Positions 37,112-47,146 are shown, counted from the first letter of the stretch. The stretch is 64,000 nt of DNA from RPQJ01 sp963846315 (GCA_963846315.1 CAWJVM010000016.1:235488-299487), one strand, 5' to 3'. Program-made: numbers and translations. The notes: a model not told the origin generated them from the sequence alone.

Positions 37112-39874
37112 GTGGATTTCGAGAACGAGCCCGACCGTCCGCTGCGGGACGACATCCGCCTGCTCGGCCGCCTGCTCGGCGACACGGTCCGCGACCAGGA
37201 AGGCGACGCCGCGTTCGAACTGGTCGAACACGTGCGGCAAAGCGCCATCGCTTTCCACCGCGACGAGAACATCGCGGCCCGCCGCGAGCTCGAGCGCACG
37301 CTGGACGGATTGAGTCGCGAGCAGACGATGATCGTGGCGCGCGCGTTCAGTTACTTCTCGCACCTGGCCAACCTCGCCGAAGACCTGCACCACAGCCGCC
37401 GCAAGCGACAGTCCGACATCAAGGGCGAACCACCGGCCGACGGCAGCCTGGCGGAGGCACTCGATCGGGTGGCGGCCGCCGGAGTTTCCCTGGCAGCACT
37501 GTCGGCGTTCTTCCGCGACAGCGTGGTCGTGCCGGTGCTGACGGCGCATCCGACCGAAGTGCAGCGCAAGAGCGTGCGCGACCTGGAAATGCAGCTCGAG
37601 CAGCGGCTGCAGACGCGCGAGCGCACCCGCCTCACGCCGCAGGAACAGGCGGCCAACGACGAATCGATCCGGCGCGCCGTGCTGTCGCTGTGGCAGACCC
37701 GCATGCTGCGTCTCGAAAAGCTCGAGGTGCTCGACGAGGTGGCCAACGGCCTGTCGTTCTTCGAGCAGACGTTCCTGCCCGAGGTGCCGCTGCTCTACGG
37801 CGCACTCGAGGACGAGCTGCAGCGTCGTTATCCGGACGCGGCGGCAACCGAGCTGCCCGTCGTTCCTGCGCATCGGCTCGTGGATCGGCGGCGACCGCGA
37901 CGGCAACCCGTTCGTGACCGCGGACGTCCTGGAACGCGCACTGCGCATGCAGTCGTCGCGGGTGTTCGAGTACTACCTCGAGCAGTTGCACGTCCTGGGC
38001 GCTGAGCTGTCAATGACGACGCTGGTCACTGACGTCTCACCCGAGCTGACAGCGCTCGCCAATCGCTCGCCCGACACCAGCCCGCACCGTCGCGACGAGC
38101 CGTACCGGCGCGCTCTCACGGGCCTGTACGCGCGCATCGCCACGACCGCACGCGTGCTCGACCAGCACGAGGCGCTGCGGCACGCGGTCGGCGACGCGCC
38201 GCCGTATGCCGATGCGACGTCGATTCGCGGCCGACCTCGACATCATTCACCGCTCGCTCGTCAGCAACGACTCGGCCCTGCTCGCACGCGGACGCCTGCG
38301 CCACCTGCGGCGTGCGGTGAACGTCTTCGGTTTCCACCTGGCCGCGGTCGACCTGCGCCAGAACTCGGACGTGCACGAGCGCGTGGTGGCCGAGCTGTTC
38401 GCCATGGGCGGCGGGACGCCATCGACTACGCGTCGCTGGACGAAGCTGCCCGCATCCGCCTGCTGGTCCATGAACTCGGCACGCCGCGGCTGCCAGCTCG
38501 CTCACGCCACGTCGAGTACTCCGAGGAGACCCGCGGCGAGCTGGCGCATCCTGCAGACCGCGGCGCGCATGCACACGCTCTACGGCGCCGAGTGCATCCC
38601 CAACTACGTGATCTCGAAGTGCGACGGCGTCTCCGACGTGCTCGAGGTGGTGGTGCTGCTGCGCGAGGTCGGCCTGTACAGTTCCGCCGAACGCACACCT
38701 GCACTGCAACGTCATCCCGCTGTTCGAAACGATCGCGGACCTGCGCAGTGCCGCTGGTGCGATGGACGCGCTACTGTCGATTCCGGTGTACGCGCGCCTG
38801 CTCGACTCGCGCAGCAAGGCGCAGGAAGTGATGCTCGGGTATTCCGACAGCAACAAGGACGGCGGCTACCTGACCTCGCGCTGGGAGCTGTTCAAGGCAC
38901 AGACCGAGCTCGTCGAGACGTTCCGCAAGCACGGCATCCGGATGCGGCTGTTCCATGGCCGCGGCGGATCGGTCGGTCGTGGCGGCGGCCCGACGTACGA
39001 AGCGATCCTGGCGCAACCCGGCGGCACCGTGCAGGGACAGATCCGGGTGACGGAACAGGGCGAAGTCATCGGCGCGAAGTACTCGAACGCCGAGGTCGGG
39101 CGCCGCAACCTCGAAGTGCTGGCGGCGGCGACGCTCGAGGCCACGCTGCTCGGAGGGGCCGGTCGTGCGCCCAAGCCGCAGTACCTCGCCACGCTGGAGA
39201 AGCTTTCGGCCCACGCTTTTGCCGCGTACCGGCACCTCGTCTACGAGACGCCCGGGTTCGAGGACTACTTCTGGGAATCGACCGTCATCAGCGAAATCGC
39301 CGAACTCAACATCGGCAGCCGCCCGGCGTCGCGCAACCAGTCACGCTCGATCGAGACGTTGCGGGCGATTCCGTGGGTGTTCTCGTGGGCGCAGTGCCGA
39401 CTGATGTTGCCCGGCTGGTACGGCTTCGGGTCGGCCGTCGACGCGTGGCTCGAAGAGCACGGCGACGAGGGGCTCGAGCTGCTGCAGGAGATGCATCGCG
39501 ACTGGCCGTTCTTCGCGTCCGTGCTGTCGAACATGGAGATGGTGCTGTCGAAAGCCGACATCGCCATCGCGTCGCGTTACGCCGACCTGGTCACCGACCC
39601 CGACTTGCGCGCGAAGATCTTCGGCCGCATCCGCGCCGAGCTGGAATCGACGCTGTCGGCGCTGCTGCGCATCATGGGGACCGACGAGTTGCTGGCGGGT
39701 AACCGCCCACTGGCCCGCTCGATCAAGTACCGGTTTCCTTACCTCGACCCGCTCAACCACATCCAGATCGAGCTGCTGCGGCGTTTCCGCGCGGGTGACA
39801 AGGACGAGCGCAGCCGTCGCGGCATCCACCTGACCATCAACGGCGTGGCCGCGGGGCTGCGTAACAGCGGCTGA
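37112..39874 (+). pseudogene. ppc: phosphoenolpyruvate carboxylase, five frame changes
   Basis: PEP carboxylase makes oxaloacetate from PEP and bicarbonate. All landmark motifs are present but in different frames: VLTAHPTEVQRKS (catalytic His146), SWIGGDRDGNPFV, GYSDSNKDGGYLTSRWE, RLFHGRGGSVGRGGGP and the C-terminal GVAAGLRNSG. Frames change near 37859, 38223, 38413, 38547 and 38690; four changes look like one extra base and one (38413) like one missing base. Outside that 830-base stretch the gene reads cleanly. Reconstructed, it is about 920 residues, the normal length. As given, no single protein can be made. A cluster of indels in an otherwise well-kept housekeeping gene points to sequence error rather than decay. 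GTG at 37100 is an alternative start. Confidence 0.93.
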
Positions 39875-39949
39875 CCCGCACGACTGGACCTGGCATCGAA
39901 ACTGGCCCTAGTATCGGCAGCAGAACGAACAACCAGGGGGAGGATCGCC

Positions 39950-40384
39950 ATGACCGAGTCGACCGTCAAAGTCCCGCGTCACCTTTGGATCGTGGGCGTG
40001 CTGGCGTTGCTGTGGAATTCCATGGGCGCGTTCGACTACTCCGCGTCGCAGTTGCGCCTGGACTTCTACATGAGTCAGTTCTCGCCGGAACAGCTCGCGT
40101 ACTTCTATGCATTTCCAGCCTGGGCCATCGCTGCATGGGCGATCGCGGTCTGGGGTGCGCTGCTTGGCTCGATTGGCCTGCTGCTGCGCAAGACCTGGTC
40201 GGTCTGGATGTTCGGCGCCTCCATCGTGGGCATGGTGCTGACCGGGATCTACAGCTACGTCCTGACAGATGGCCTCAAGTTGATGGGCACCGGTGGCCTG
40301 CTGTTTACGGCTGTCATCTGGGTCGTCGCTTTCAGCCTCTACTTCTATGCCCGTCGCATGGCAGCGCGCGGCGTGCTGCGCTGA
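39950..40384 (+). CDS. four-helix membrane protein of unknown function
   Basis: The 144-residue protein has four hydrophobic helices (about 12-30, 52-78, 83-105, 112-135) and a short basic C-terminus, including ALLWNSMGAFDYSASQLR between helices 1 and 2. Similar short proteins are found widely in proteobacteria without known role. A GGGGAGGA ribosome site precedes the ATG. It is 75 bases after ppc. Confidence 0.75.
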   Translation: MTESTVKVPRHLWIVGVLALLWNSMGAFDYSASQLRLDFYMSQFSPEQLAYFYAFPAWAIAAWAIAVWGALLGSIGLLLRKTWSVWMFGASIVGMVLTGIYSYVLTDGLKLMGTGGLLFTAVIWVVAFSLYFYARRMAARGVLR

Positions 40385-40399
40385 CGACCACGCCCGCGG

Positions 40400-42202
40400 T
40401 CAGAACTGATAGCTGACGTAGGCCTGCGCGATGCTGCGGTCGCGCTGGTTATTGTAGGTGCCGCCCCAGGTCGGTTGCCAGGCCAGCGCCGCGGACCACC
40501 GCTGCGTGTACAGGGCCTGCAGCGACACCACCGCGAGCATGCGGCCCTCGAGCAGCAGGCCGTCGCCGGACCAGCCCCAGACGTCCTGTCCGAACACCAC
40601 CGCGGGCACCAGGTCGACTTCGCCGATCGCCTTCGGATACTTCAGCCCTGCGCGCAACCGGTAACCGAACGCCTCCTGCGACACGTAACCATCACTCGTG
40701 CACGACACCGGCGCGGCCGGTGGCGGACAGGTCCCATCGACCGGCCCCTGGCCGAACACCTCGGCGCGCCCGAAGCGAATCACCGCTGAATTCGGCAGGT
40801 CCGGCACCTGCTTGTAGATGAGCTCGGCGCCGTAGCTCATGCCCGCGGAACCCAGCACCGCGGGCAGTCCGCCGGTCACGCCGAGCTGCAGCTGCAGCGC
40901 CTCGTGGCGCTCCCACGCGCGCAGCGTTGCACCCGGCGCCACTGCATCCGCCTTGTCGCGCAGCGGCGACGGCGCCGTCCGTGACACGGCGGCACTGATC
41001 ACGTCGTACGAGTTGTATTGCAGCGGCTGGTTGGGACGGTACGTCAGCTCGCCGAGCAGCGCACCGCCCGGGATCTTCTTCTCGACCGACACACCGAACA
41101 TCCGGATGTCCTCGGGGTATTCGGTGAAGTAGGTCGGGTTGAGGTCGCCCGGGTCGCCCGGCACGAACAACGGGCCTTCGATGCGTCCCGACTTGGTGCC
41201 GCTGTAGAACGGTGCCCGCGAATGGAACTGCGTGGCAAAAAAACCGAACTCCGTCGTCCACTGCTCCACCGTGTGTTTCAACGCGATGCCGCCCTGCCCC
41301 GAGTTCGACGGGTCCTGCGTCGCGGTACGCTCGACGTAAATGCCGGTCGCGATCGCCGTCCGGTCGGACAGGTTGCCGAACATTGCCTTGTCGCAGCCCT
41401 CGGCCATGAAGTCGAGCGCCGAGTAGTAGGTGCCGCAGCCGTTCAACGCGATGGGTTCGAAGCGCAACTGGTAGAACGCCTCGAGACGGGTGGCCCTGGA
41501 CAGGCCCACACGCCCGAACACTGCCGGAAACGGGATCCGCGCTTCGTGTTCTCGATCGACGCCGGGCCGCAACGAGGCCGGCACATCGATGGGATTGAGG
41601 TCGCGCAAGCCACCGAAGGCCGTCAGGCGCTTGCCCCAGTCGAGCGACTGCCAGCCGAGCTTCCAGTCGACGGAGACCTGCTCGAGCTGGTGGTGGCCAT
41701 GGCCGTAGAGAGTGTCCAGCGCGACGCCGCTGAATTTCGAGCGACCCGCGGCGCCGTCGTCGCTCAGCGGCCGATTGGCCGCGAAGTCGTTCGGCACGTT
41801 GCCCCACGGGTGACGGGCATCCGCGGTCGCGTAGTCGTACCAGGCCTGTCCGCTCGCCTCGATGCCGTAATCGCGCCACGTGTACGACAGTGACAGGTAG
41901 CCCTTGAGCACCGACGCGACCAGGTCGTCGCGATTGAAATTGAGATTGCCGTCGTCGCCGTTGCGACCGGCGCTCGGTGTCACGGCGTTGCCGCGCAGAC
42001 CGACCAGCGAGCTGTTCACGTTGGCCAGCAACTTCGGGTCCTGGTCGTCGGTGCGGATCGCCGCGCCGAAGTACGTCGATCCGGTCACGCTCAACTTGCC
42101 GTCACCAAGCGTGTGCTCGGCGCCTTGCACGCTCGGCAGGAGCACGACGCAAGCAAGTGCCGCGACCATAAAACGGCGAGGCGTGAGGATCCGGACAGCC
42201 AT
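40400..42202 (-). CDS. DUF1302-family outer-membrane protein
   Basis: A 600-residue exported protein with a signal peptide (to about residue 27) and alternating beta-strand pattern, ending YVSYQF with a C-terminal Phe as in outer-membrane barrels. Segments such as SLSYTWRDYGIEASGQAWYDY, GWQSLDWGKRLTAFGGLRDLNPIDVPA and RPGVDREHEARIPFPAVF are typical of DUF1302 proteins, which usually accompany DUF1329 proteins and are linked to hydrophobic substrate use in Pseudomonas and relatives. No DUF1329 gene is in the window. The ATG at 42202 with a GGGGGAA site is the start. Confidence 0.85.
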   Translation of the reverse strand: MAVRILTPRRFMVAALACVVLLPSVQGAEHTLGDGKLSVTGSTYFGAAIRTDDQDPKLLANVNSSLVGLRGNAVTPSAGRNGDDGNLNFNRDDLVASVLKGYLSLSYTWRDYGIEASGQAWYDYATADARHPWGNVPNDFAANRPLSDDGAAGRSKFSGVALDTLYGHGHHQLEQVSVDWKLGWQSLDWGKRLTAFGGLRDLNPIDVPASLRPGVDREHEARIPFPAVFGRVGLSRATRLEAFYQLRFEPIALNGCGTYYSALDFMAEGCDKAMFGNLSDRTAIATGIYVERTATQDPSNSGQGGIALKHTVEQWTTEFGFFATQFHSRAPFYSGTKSGRIEGPLFVPGDPGDLNPTYFTEYPEDIRMFGVSVEKKIPGGALLGELTYRPNQPLQYNSYDVISAAVSRTAPSPLRDKADAVAPGATLRAWERHEALQLQLGVTGGLPAVLGSAGMSYGAELIYKQVPDLPNSAVIRFGRAEVFGQGPVDGTCPPPAAPVSCTSDGYVSQEAFGYRLRAGLKYPKAIGEVDLVPAVVFGQDVWGWSGDGLLLEGRMLAVVSLQALYTQRWSAALAWQPTWGGTYNNQRDRSIAQAYVSYQF

Positions 42203-42272
42203 CGTTCCCCCGGGGCGTGTCGAGCGTCCCGGGATGGTGCCGCCCCGCACGGCGGCGGGGCATCGTGGTTAA

Positions 42273-43115
42273 TCAGCGCAGCGCGTCGAGTCCAAACAGC
42301 TTGGTGAGCTTGGCGTCGAAGACCGACGCCGGCAACAACCGCTTGAGCAGCGGCAGTCGCATGCTGTTGGCGCCGCCACGGATCACCCGCGGTGGCGAAC
42401 TGCGCAGCAGTGCTTCGGCGACCGGCACGACGAAGTCATCGGCCGACGTCGCACCCTGCTGGCCGGCCTGGGCACGGGCACGAATTCCGGACTCCACCGG
42501 CTTGTAGATCGAATTCTCCGGCAGGCGAATCGCCGCCTCGGCATGCTCACCGAAGCTGGAGCGCACGCCGCCCGGCTGGATCGAGACCACGCGAATGCCG
42601 AAAGGCGCCAGTTCCATGCGCAGGGCATCGGTCAGCGAATGCACAGCCGCCTTGCTCGAGCAGTAGGCAGCGGCGAACGGCGTCGTGAAGAGACCGACGA
42701 TACTCCCGACATTGGCCACCACTGCACTGCCGTTCTTCGCGACCGCAGCGCGCAGCAGGGGCACGGCCTGGCCGGTCACGGCCATCGGCGCAATGACATT
42801 GGTCTCGAATTGTCGACGCAAGTCCTCGCGCGTCAGGTCCACGACGGCGCCGACCTGCGAAAAGCCGGCGTTGTTGACCAGCAGGTCGAGGTGTCCCGCC
42901 TCACGCGACACCGTTTCGAGCGCCTGCGCGATGGATGCATCGTCATTGACGTCCAGCGCCAGGCCGCGGATCCCTGCCGCTTCCAGCGCGGCCAGTGACT
43001 CGGCGCGCCGGGCCGTGGCATAGACCCGGTGACCTCGCTTGCCGAATTCACGCGCGAGGGCGGCACCGATGCCGCTGGAGCAACCCGTGATCAGAATGGT
43101 CTTTTGCATTTGCAC
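42273..43115 (-). CDS. short-chain dehydrogenase/reductase
   Basis: The 280-residue SDR has TGCSSGIG near the N-terminus, NNAGFSQVGAV, a Ser in NVGSIVG and the YCSSKAAV active site. The pattern TGCSSGIGxALAxEF with the long C-terminus resembles 17-beta-hydroxysteroid or retinol-dehydrogenase-type SDRs. A GGGGAG site is seven bases before the ATG. It follows the VapC-like toxin gene by nine bases on the same strand and could be read through from the AbrB/PIN promoter. Confidence 0.9.
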   Translation of the reverse strand: MQMQKTILITGCSSGIGAALAREFGKRGHRVYATARRAESLAALEAAGIRGLALDVNDDASIAQALETVSREAGHLDLLVNNAGFSQVGAVVDLTREDLRRQFETNVIAPMAVTGQAVPLLRAAVAKNGSAVVANVGSIVGLFTTPFAAAYCSSKAAVHSLTDALRMELAPFGIRVVSIQPGGVRSSFGEHAEAAIRLPENSIYKPVESGIRARAQAGQQGATSADDFVVPVAEALLRSSPPRVIRGGANSMRLPLLKRLLPASVFDAKLTKLFGLDALR

Positions 43116-43124
43116 TCCCCGTTG

Positions 43125-43535
43125 TCACCCCGCCGGGCTGAACAGTTCCACTGTCGGAAAATACGTTCGATACCGGCCGACATCGCGCGTCAGGATCGGC
43201 AGTCCACTCACCGCCGCGTGCGCGCCGATGAAGAAATCCGGCAACACGTTGCGCTTCACGGCGCCGCGGCTGCGCTGGCGGTAGCCAAGAAAGACCTTGC
43301 CCGCAAGGAACAGCGCCTCGCGCGGAATCTCCACGACTTCGAACCCGCCATCGGCAACGACTGCCTCGAGTTCCTCGATCCGGGCGAAAGCCATGGACAA
43401 CTCGGCGTAGATGACAGGATTGATGGCGAGCGATCCGCGCAGGCTGGCGACGTCGAGTTGCCGCTGCGACCAGTCCGCCCAGGTCGGGTCGTCCTCGACC
43501 ACGTCCAGCAGCACATTGGTATCGATGAGAATCAA
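43125..43535 (-). CDS. PIN-domain ribonuclease toxin (VapC-like)
   Basis: A 136-residue PIN-domain protein. It has the first Asp in MILIDTNVLLDVV, a Glu in YAELSMAF and a later acidic site in LPDFFIGAHAAVSGLPILTRDVGRY, which together form the Mg2+ site of VapC-type RNases. It follows an AbrB-type antitoxin gene by seven bases. VapC toxins cleave tRNA or rRNA when free of antitoxin; the specific target here is unknown. Confidence 0.9.
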   Translation of the reverse strand: MILIDTNVLLDVVEDDPTWADWSQRQLDVASLRGSLAINPVIYAELSMAFARIEELEAVVADGGFEVVEIPREALFLAGKVFLGYRQRSRGAVKRNVLPDFFIGAHAAVSGLPILTRDVGRYRTYFPTVELFSPAG

Positions 43536-43542
43536 CTGCGCC

Positions 43543-43794
43543 TCACCCGCCGCGCGTCAGCGCGAGGATGTCCTCGGTTCGCATCTTTACCGTTGCCCGT
43601 CCCCGCAGCTTCGCAAACCGGCTCTTGGACGGACGTGCCGCCCGGCGCCCGGCACCGCGTGGCACCGCGCGCAGCACGATGTCGCCTGCATCGGTGAGTT
43701 CGAAGGTCACCGCGGAACCCGCCTCGATCCCGAGACGATCCCGCACCACCTTCGGAATCGTTACCTGGCCCTTGGAAGTGACGTTGTTCGCCAT
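43543..43794 (-). CDS. AbrB/SpoVT-type antitoxin
   Basis: The 83-residue protein has a swapped-hairpin AbrB DNA-binding domain, VTSKGQVTIPKVVRDRLGIEAGSAVTFE, and a basic C-terminal tail that likely neutralises the PIN toxin encoded downstream. A palindrome overlaps the promoter region just upstream of its ATG, in line with autoregulation. Confidence 0.9.
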   Translation of the reverse strand: MANNVTSKGQVTIPKVVRDRLGIEAGSAVTFELTDAGDIVLRAVPRGAGRRAARPSKSRFAKLRGRATVKMRTEDILALTRGG

Positions 43795-43798
43795 GGTG

Positions 43799-43826
43799 GT
43801 AATACCTGCCCTGCTGATGGTATTAC
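43799..43826 (-). promoter_or_regulatory. operator palindrome of the AbrB/PIN module
   Basis: GTAATACC (43799-43806) and GGTATTAC (43819-43826) are exact inverted repeats 12 bases apart, ending five bases before the antitoxin start. The left half contains a TAATAC that could serve as a -10 element on either strand. Antitoxin binding there would give the usual autorepression. Confidence 0.7.
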
Positions 43827-43855
43827 TCTAGCACCGGAGTGCGGGGCTGCACAAT

Positions 43856-44845
43856 TCAAGCGGGCCGGCGCAGCACGTCGGCCGCCAGTTCGAACGAACG
43901 CAAGCGCGCAGCGTGGTCGAACACGTTCGCCGTCAGCATCAGCTCGTCTGGCCGGTGCCGCTCGATGAAGGCTGCGACACCACGCGCCACGGTTGCTGGC
44001 GCACCAATCACGGCGCAGGCGAGCGCTCGATCGACGCCGATGCGTTCCTCGGGCGTGCTGACCGCGTTGATGTCGTCCACCGGCGGCTGCACCAGTCCGG
44101 GCCGGCCACGACGCAGGTTGATGAAGCCGAGCTGCTGCGTCGTGAACAGCCGTCGTGCTGCCGCGTCACTGTCGGCAGCCACCACGTTCAGCGCCAACAT
44201 CACGTGCGGCTGCGGCAGGCGGGCCGAAGGCCGGAATTTTTCGCGATAGACCGCCAGCGCCTGCTCCAGCAGGTCCGGTGCAAAGTGCGAGGCGAACGCA
44301 TACGGCAAGCCGAGCGCGGCGGCGAGCTGCGCGCCGAACAGGCTCGAGCCGAGGATCCACGCCTCGACCGCGACACCTGCGCCCGGTACCGCGCGCACCA
44401 GCTGGCCCGGTGTGACCTGCTCAAAGTACTGCAGCAGTTCCATCACGTCGTTCGGGAATTCATCGGCGCCCTGGTAGTAACGCCCCAGCGCGCGGGTGGC
44501 CGCCTGGTCGGTGCCCGGCGCGCGACCTAACCCGAGGTCGATGCGTCCCGGATACAGCGACGCCAGCGTGCCGAACTGCTCGGCCACCTGCAGCGGCGCG
44601 TGGTTCGGCAGCATGATGCCGCCGGCACCGACGCGGATCGTGGACGTGTGGCCGGCGACGTGCCCGATCAGCACGGACGTGGCCGCGCTCGCGATCCCCG
44701 GCATGTTGTGGTGTTCGGCCAGCCAGTAGCGCCGGTAGCCGAGGCGCTCGCCGAGTCGTGCCAGCTCGATCATGTGGGCGAAGGCGGTGCGCGCGTCGCT
44801 GCCTTCGGTGACAGGCACCAGGTCAAGGATCGAAAGTGGAATCAT
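43856..44845 (-). CDS. LLM-class flavin-dependent oxidoreductase
   Basis: The protein has a luciferase-like TIM barrel: MIPLSILDLVPV, YWLAEHHNMPGIASAATSVLIGHVAGHT, RVGAGGIMLPNHAPLQVAEQFGTLASLYPGRIDLGLGRAPG. These are standard for the YhbW/MsnO8-like subgroup of alkanal monooxygenase-like flavoproteins. Choosing the internal ATG at 44845 gives 329 residues and the family start; a start at 44866 is possible. Substrate is unknown. Confidence 0.92.
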   Translation of the reverse strand: MIPLSILDLVPVTEGSDARTAFAHMIELARLGERLGYRRYWLAEHHNMPGIASAATSVLIGHVAGHTSTIRVGAGGIMLPNHAPLQVAEQFGTLASLYPGRIDLGLGRAPGTDQAATRALGRYYQGADEFPNDVMELLQYFEQVTPGQLVRAVPGAGVAVEAWILGSSLFGAQLAAALGLPYAFASHFAPDLLEQALAVYREKFRPSARLPQPHVMLALNVVAADSDAAARRLFTTQQLGFINLRRGRPGLVQPPVDDINAVSTPEERIGVDRALACAVIGAPATVARGVAAFIERHRPDELMLTANVFDHAARLRSFELAADVLRRPA

Positions 44846-44902
44846 CCGGGTATCTTGCCCGAACATGCGGGGTCGCGTTCTGGCCGATGAGTCACGCGGA
44901 CT

Positions 44903-44943
44903 CTCGGCTTTGCGCAGTCACGCTAAGTAGAACTGGAACTGCC
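44903..44943 (+). repeat. 41-bp dispersed repeat, copy 1
   Basis: This segment (CTCGGCTTTGCGCAGTCACG followed by CTAAGTAGAACTGGAACTGCC) matches 62930-62970 at 39 of 41 positions in the same orientation. It lies between the divergent LLM oxidoreductase and DUF4124 genes. It has no coding content. Similarity fades on both sides. Confidence 0.9.
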
Positions 44944-45005
44944 GTACCAGCGCAGTGCAGCGTACAAACTGGGGCCAGACGGGCTGAGCGCGCCCGGTAA
45001 AAGTC

Positions 45006-45734
45006 ATGGCCAACAAACCAACCCGAGCAGGTCCTCCACGCCCCGCAACCCTGATGGCCGTGCTGGTGGCGCTGCTATTTGTCGTCGGGGCTGTCTACAA
45101 GTGGGTGGATCCGGAGGGCAAAGTCCATTATTCGGACAAGCCCCCACCGGGGCAGGCGACTCAGACTGTAACGGTGGCGCCCGGCCCGACGCCGGAGCAA
45201 CGGATGCAGGCAGCGGCGCGCTTGCAGGCGCTCAAGGAAGCGGCGCAGCCCGCGGCAGCGGCCAGCGAGGCTGCACCCACTCAGCCGCAGGCCTCGCAAC
45301 GCTCAGAACTGGTCGAGGCGGCGCTCGCGGTGCAGGTCTGCGCGGATGCGAGGGTGCAGCGCATGACGCTCGACCTGCAGATGCCGATCTACAGGCGTGG
45401 CAAGGGCAGTGAGCGCGTGTATCTCGCGGATGCCGATCGGCCGGCAGAACAGAAACGGCTGGATGCGACCATTGCAGAATTCTGCAGCGATGATCCGGCC
45501 GCGAGGGCTGCGCAGCGGCAGCGGTTCCTGGAACTGTCGCTGGGCCGGCGGCCCGCGTGCATCGAACTTCGGGACGTACTGGACGACCTCAAGGCCAAAC
45601 CCGTCCGTGAATCCGCCGAGCAGGTTGAGCAGCTGACGGAACGTCTCAACACGTATCGCTGCTATCCGGTACCGATCGAACAGGTGTGGCTGGCGCAGCA
45701 GGACTATCAGCTGCGAGCGCCACCGGACGAATAG
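45006..45734 (+). CDS. DUF4124-domain membrane-anchored protein
   Basis: The 242-residue protein has an N-terminal hydrophobic segment (residues 14-31) and the DUF4124 motif VYKWVDPEGKVHYSDKPPPG, then an Ala/Gln-rich helical linker and a C-terminal domain with four cysteines (in VQVCADAR, AEFCSDD, PACIELR, YRCYP). DUF4124 proteins are common envelope proteins of gammaproteobacteria with no known enzyme activity. Its 3' end overlaps the convergent WS/DGAT gene by 28 bases. Confidence 0.8.
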   Translation: MANKPTRAGPPRPATLMAVLVALLFVVGAVYKWVDPEGKVHYSDKPPPGQATQTVTVAPGPTPEQRMQAAARLQALKEAAQPAAAASEAAPTQPQASQRSELVEAALAVQVCADARVQRMTLDLQMPIYRRGKGSERVYLADADRPAEQKRLDATIAEFCSDDPAARAAQRQRFLELSLGRRPACIELRDVLDDLKAKPVRESAEQVEQLTERLNTYRCYPVPIEQVWLAQQDYQLRAPPDE

Positions 45735-47146
45735 AGTCTCCGCTGCACTTCACTCCGGCGAGTCTGCCGCTCGAGCGTCGCAAAAGCTTCGCGCGTGTAC
45801 TGCGCCAGGCGGCCGGCATCGGGCAGCGCCGAGGCATTCGCGGTGAAGCCGATCACGACCTGCCCTGCGTAGGACATGAACGTGATGTTGAGACCCATGC
45901 CCGAGATCAGCGTGGACACCGGACAGAGCGCTTCGAGCTTCGCCCCGGCCAGGTACAGCGGTTCGCCCGGCCCGCGCACGTTCGAGATCAGGACGTTGGC
46001 CGGCACGAAGTAATCCACGGACCCGCGCGGGATCAGCGCAATCGTTTCCCCCAGCGCAAAGGTGAGCACCGCGTAGGCGTAGGCCACGTTCTTCGGCAGC
46101 GTACGCATGCGCTCCTTGGCCGCGCGGGTGTTGTCCACCACCTGGCGCATGCGCCGGCCGATCGGCGCGGACGGGTGGCCGAGCGGTGTCCAGAAGGCGG
46201 ACACCTGGGTCGTCGCCTGCTTGTGCTGCGGGTCGTGCAGCGAGACCGGACAGATGGCGACGAGCGCGCGGTCCGCCGGCCGGCCGATGCGACGCAGGTA
46301 GCGGTTCATGGCCGCGTCGAGCACGCACAGCGCGACGTCGTTCAGCGTCGTGCCCGAGGCGCGCGCCACCGACCGCATCGCCTGCAGCGGCAGGACGGTG
46401 TGCGCGATGGCCCGCGCGTTGCGGATCGGCTCGTTCATCGGGGTCAGTGGCGCGGTGAACGCACGAAGCGCCGTGCTCGAGAATCCACGCAGGCCCGCCA
46501 GGCTTTCCTCGAGCAGGCGCTCGCCGCCCCAGCCGATCGACAGGGCCGCCCGCACGACCTTGCCCGCCTCGCGCTCGAGGCGCGGCAGCAGCTCGCTGGA
46601 ATGCGTGGGGGTGGCGGCAGGCAGGCTCGTCGCGATCACGGTGCGAATGCGCCGGTCCCGCGGCGAGCGGGACAGCGAACGATGCACCAGGGCGATGCCC
46701 GATTCGCCGTCCACCAGCGAGTGATGGATCTTGATGAAGACGGCGAACCGGTTCCGCGCCAGGCCGTCGATCACGTGCACCTGCCAGCCCGGATGCCTGC
46801 GCTCGAGCATCGGCGCATGCAGTTCGGCGATGAGCTCGTCCAGCTGCGCATCCGATCCCGGCGCCGGCAGCGTCCGGCGCTGGAAGTGGTAGCTCGTGTC
46901 GATGCGGTCGACCTCCTGCCACTCCGGCAGCCCGACCCTGCGCAAGACGGGAATGCGATTGAAGGGCGGCACCGGGGTGGCGCGCCGGTACGCGTCGACG
47001 ATCTTGCCCACGATGTCCGCACCCCCGCGGCGCGGCCGCTGGAAAATCAGCGCGGCACCGACGTGCCTCGGGTTGTCCCGGCTCTCGGTCAGGAAAAACA
47101 TCAGGTCGAGCATCGGGATCGGGATAGCCACGGGCCTACTTCTCAT
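45707..47146 (-). CDS. wax ester synthase/diacylglycerol acyltransferase (WS/DGAT)
   Basis: This 479-residue enzyme has the canonical catalytic motif HHSLVDG at residues 141-147, the N-terminal LDLMFFLTES segment, and the later NVLISNVRGPGEPLYLAGAKL stretch. It would acylate fatty alcohol or diacylglycerol with acyl-CoA. It lies directly after an acyl-CoA ligase, overlapping its stop codon by 11 bases if the ATG is used; a GTG at 47131 fits the family start as well. The ligase-acyltransferase pair suggests activation of free fatty acid followed by storage as neutral lipid. Confidence 0.94.
   Translation of the reverse strand: MRSRPVAIPIPMLDLMFFLTESRDNPRHVGAALIFQRPRRGGADIVGKIVDAYRRATPVPPFNRIPVLRRVGLPEWQEVDRIDTSYHFQRRTLPAPGSDAQLDELIAELHAPMLERRHPGWQVHVIDGLARNRFAVFIKIHHSLVDGESGIALVHRSLSRSPRDRRIRTVIATSLPAATPTHSSELLPRLEREAGKVVRAALSIGWGGERLLEESLAGLRGFSSTALRAFTAPLTPMNEPIRNARAIAHTVLPLQAMRSVARASGTTLNDVALCVLDAAMNRYLRRIGRPADRALVAICPVSLHDPQHKQATTQVSAFWTPLGHPSAPIGRRMRQVVDNTRAAKERMRTLPKNVAYAYAVLTFALGETIALIPRGSVDYFVPANVLISNVRGPGEPLYLAGAKLEALCPVSTLISGMGLNITFMSYAGQVVIGFTANASALPDAGRLAQYTREAFATLERQTRRSEVQRRLYSSGGARS

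Noticed and set aside
37914..39702. Separate genes in the shifted frames of ppc
   Set aside because: Each frame holds consecutive parts of one PEP carboxylase, so they are pieces of a single gene.
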